This document shows positions 20,766-22,077 of a stretch of DNA of 22,077 bases, piece by piece. The notes below the pieces were generated by a model. It was not told the origin of the DNA. It saw nothing but the letters and a program-made list of their open reading frames with translations, and ran no database searches. The stretch spans positions 1 through 22,077 of the forward strand of contig CAZIWJ010000033.1 in assembly GCA_964542855.1 (NCBI GenBank). Reading direction: 5' to 3'. How positions within the stretch are numbered: position 1 is the first letter of the stretch; every line of letters starts with the position of its first letter. This DNA is from CAZIWJ01 sp964542855 (GTDB lineage: Bacteria; Bacteroidota; Bacteroidia; Cytophagales; Cyclobacteriaceae). Both the position numbers and the translations under genes were made by a program.

Positions 20766-22077
20766 ATGGATTCCTCTAATCTCGTTCTAGACCAGTCACC
20801 CCTGTTCATCCTGCTTTGCCTGATAGTAGGTGCCGGATACAGCGCTTTGTTGTATTTCAGCAGGAAAAAAAAGCCGGTCTGGTCTACAACTGTAAACCGC
20901 TCCATGGCAGTAGCGCGATTTCTCCTGGTTAGCCTGCTCTGCTTCCTGTTACTGGCCCCTTTTATTAAACAAGTGAACCGTACTACTGAAAAGCCTTCTG
21001 TAGTGATAGCCGTCGATAACTCATCCTCCCTTGCTCAGGGAACTGACAGCACCTCCCTGAATAACCTGGTTAGGGATATTCGTGAAATGGAATACCAACT
21101 GCAGGATCAGGGTTACCGGGTTAATTATTCGTTTGTTGGTAACTCCGACCAACAGTTGAATGAAGTTAGTTTTAATCATTCTTCCAGTAATTTGAACGGA
21201 ATGTTAAAACAAATACAAACCAATTATGAGGGCAGAAACCTGGCCGCTACGGTTTTGGTAAGTGATGGTATTTTTAATTCAGGGGCTTCCCCCGCTTACC
21301 AAAATTATTCTTATCCTGTTTATGTACTGGCTGCCGGTGATACCGTGCCCAAAAAAGATATAAATCTGCGCACATTGTATTACAACCAGGTCGCCTACCA
21401 GGGTAACCAGTTTCCTGTGCTTGCTGAAGTGCTGAACACAGGTTATGCCAATGAGGAAATTACGGTAACGGTTACCCAAAATCAGCGCATTATTAAGGAA
21501 AAGGTTTTTCGCCCGAAGGCCAACCGCGATTTTACCGAACTGGAGTTCCTGCTCGATGCCAATGAATCAGGTTTACAACATTACGTGGTAAATGTGCAGG
21601 CCAAAGATGGAGAACTTACTTTGCAGAATAATGTGAGCCATGCTTACATTGAAGTGGTTGAAGGGCGCGAAAATGTACTCATCGTTGCCAAGGCCCCCCA
21701 CCCCGATATCAAGGCGATCAAAAACTCCCTCGAACGAAATGATAATTACGAAGTAGAACTGGAAATTCCCGGACTGATAAATATTAATAACCGGGGGGTT
21801 AAATACGACCTGGTAATTTTTCACCAAATGCCTACTACCCGCAATGACTTGTCGTTGGTGCAAAAGCAAATGGAGGAGGCCAATGCTGTGTGGTTTATAC
21901 TGAGTGAAAAAACAGACCTTATGGCTTTCAATAACCTGAACAACCTGGTTCAAATTGCACAACGGGGAAACGAAACGGATAAGGTTGGAGCATCTCCTAA
22001 CGAACAGTTTTCATTATTTAAACTCGAGCCTGATATCATCTCTAAATTCAATGAATACCTGCCTATTTCGGTTCCTT
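20766..22077 (+). CDS. Membrane-anchored VWA-like protein, N-terminal part
   Basis: A frame open from the ATG at 20766 to the right edge gives at least 437 residues; it has no stop in the window. Two transmembrane helices (about 12-31 and 48-67) precede a von Willebrand factor A-like domain. VVIAVDNSSSLA (79-90) contains a DxSxS metal-binding MIDAS motif and TVLVSDGIFNSG (162-173) the second VWA strand. A beta-rich domain follows (about 195-300, FPVLAEVLNTGYANEEITV), and then a flavodoxin/glutaminase-like alpha/beta region starts at ENVLIVAKAPHPDIKAI. The layout resembles Bacteroidota membrane VWA proteins of the BatA/BatB-like kind that occur alone. Function unknown. It lies 58 bp after fabG, possibly co-transcribed. 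Confidence 0.8.
   Translation, partial: MDSSNLVLDQSPLFILLCLIVGAGYSALLYFSRKKKPVWSTTVNRSMAVARFLLVSLLCFLLLAPFIKQVNRTTEKPSVVIAVDNSSSLAQGTDSTSLNNLVRDIREMEYQLQDQGYRVNYSFVGNSDQQLNEVSFNHSSSNLNGMLKQIQTNYEGRNLAATVLVSDGIFNSGASPAYQNYSYPVYVLAAGDTVPKKDINLRTLYYNQVAYQGNQFPVLAEVLNTGYANEEITVTVTQNQRIIKEKVFRPKANRDFTELEFLLDANESGLQHYVVNVQAKDGELTLQNNVSHAYIEVVEGRENVLIVAKAPHPDIKAIKNSLERNDNYEVELEIPGLININNRGVKYDLVIFHQMPTTRNDLSLVQKQMEEANAVWFILSEKTDLMAFNNLNNLVQIAQRGNETDKVGASPNEQFSLFKLEPDIISKFNEYLPISVP

Noticed and set aside
1..22077. CRISPR array, insertion sequence, toxin-antitoxin or phage-defence module
   Set aside because: No regularly spaced repeats, transposase, terminal inverted repeats around a gene, or known defence domains were seen.

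Overview
The window looks like a chromosomal segment of a member of the Bacteroidota, most likely in the Cytophagales/Cyclobacteriaceae direction. Three things point there. There is a SusD-like outer-membrane lipoprotein. Several promoters match the Bacteroidota consensus (TTG, about 19 bp, TAnnTTTG). Carotenoid genes of the ketolase type are coupled to an ECF sigma factor. The genus cannot be named from sequence reading alone.

Layout from left to right. (1) 1-692: C-terminal part of a SusD-family gene, closed by a strong UUCG-loop terminator. (2) 768-1851: an ECF sigma factor (GTG start) overlapping a four-helix membrane protein. (3) 5981-1854, minus strand: rsh (bifunctional ppGpp enzyme), fur-family regulator and purA, with an internal promoter in front of fur. 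(4) 6120-6452: two tRNA-Leu genes (anticodons CAG and TAG), each with its own promoter, followed by a terminator. (5) 6491-10635: proteostasis block of tig, clpP and clpX, with an overlapping MTA/SAH nucleosidase-type gene. (6) 11957-10632, minus strand: a membrane-anchored neutral-ceramidase-like hydrolase. (7) 12033-15655: a lipoprotein of unknown function and a malic enzyme fused to a phosphotransacetylase-like domain. (8) 19480-15702, minus strand: an ECF sigma factor, crtI and crtB as a tight operon behind a clear promoter, then crtW after a 218 bp gap. (9) 19481-20707: a 480 bp intergenic region rich in dyad symmetries, then fabG. (10) 20766-22077: the start of a large membrane-anchored VWA-like protein, cut by the window edge.

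The genes form several functional groups. Stringent response (rsh) and purine synthesis (purA, an enzyme whose activity is known to be affected by ppGpp in other bacteria) share one strand with a metal/peroxide-type regulator. Nascent-chain folding (tig) and degradation (clpPX) are adjacent. Carotenoid synthesis (geranylgeranyl-PP to phytoene to lycopene, plus ring ketolation) is led by its own sigma factor, but no lycopene cyclase or hydroxylase is visible here.

Most of the window is core metabolism and stress response. I see no CRISPR array, insertion sequence, phage or toxin-antitoxin module. I found no convincing undescribed system. The best leads are the sigma-crtIB arrangement, the sigma/membrane-protein overlap and the dyad cluster upstream of fabG.
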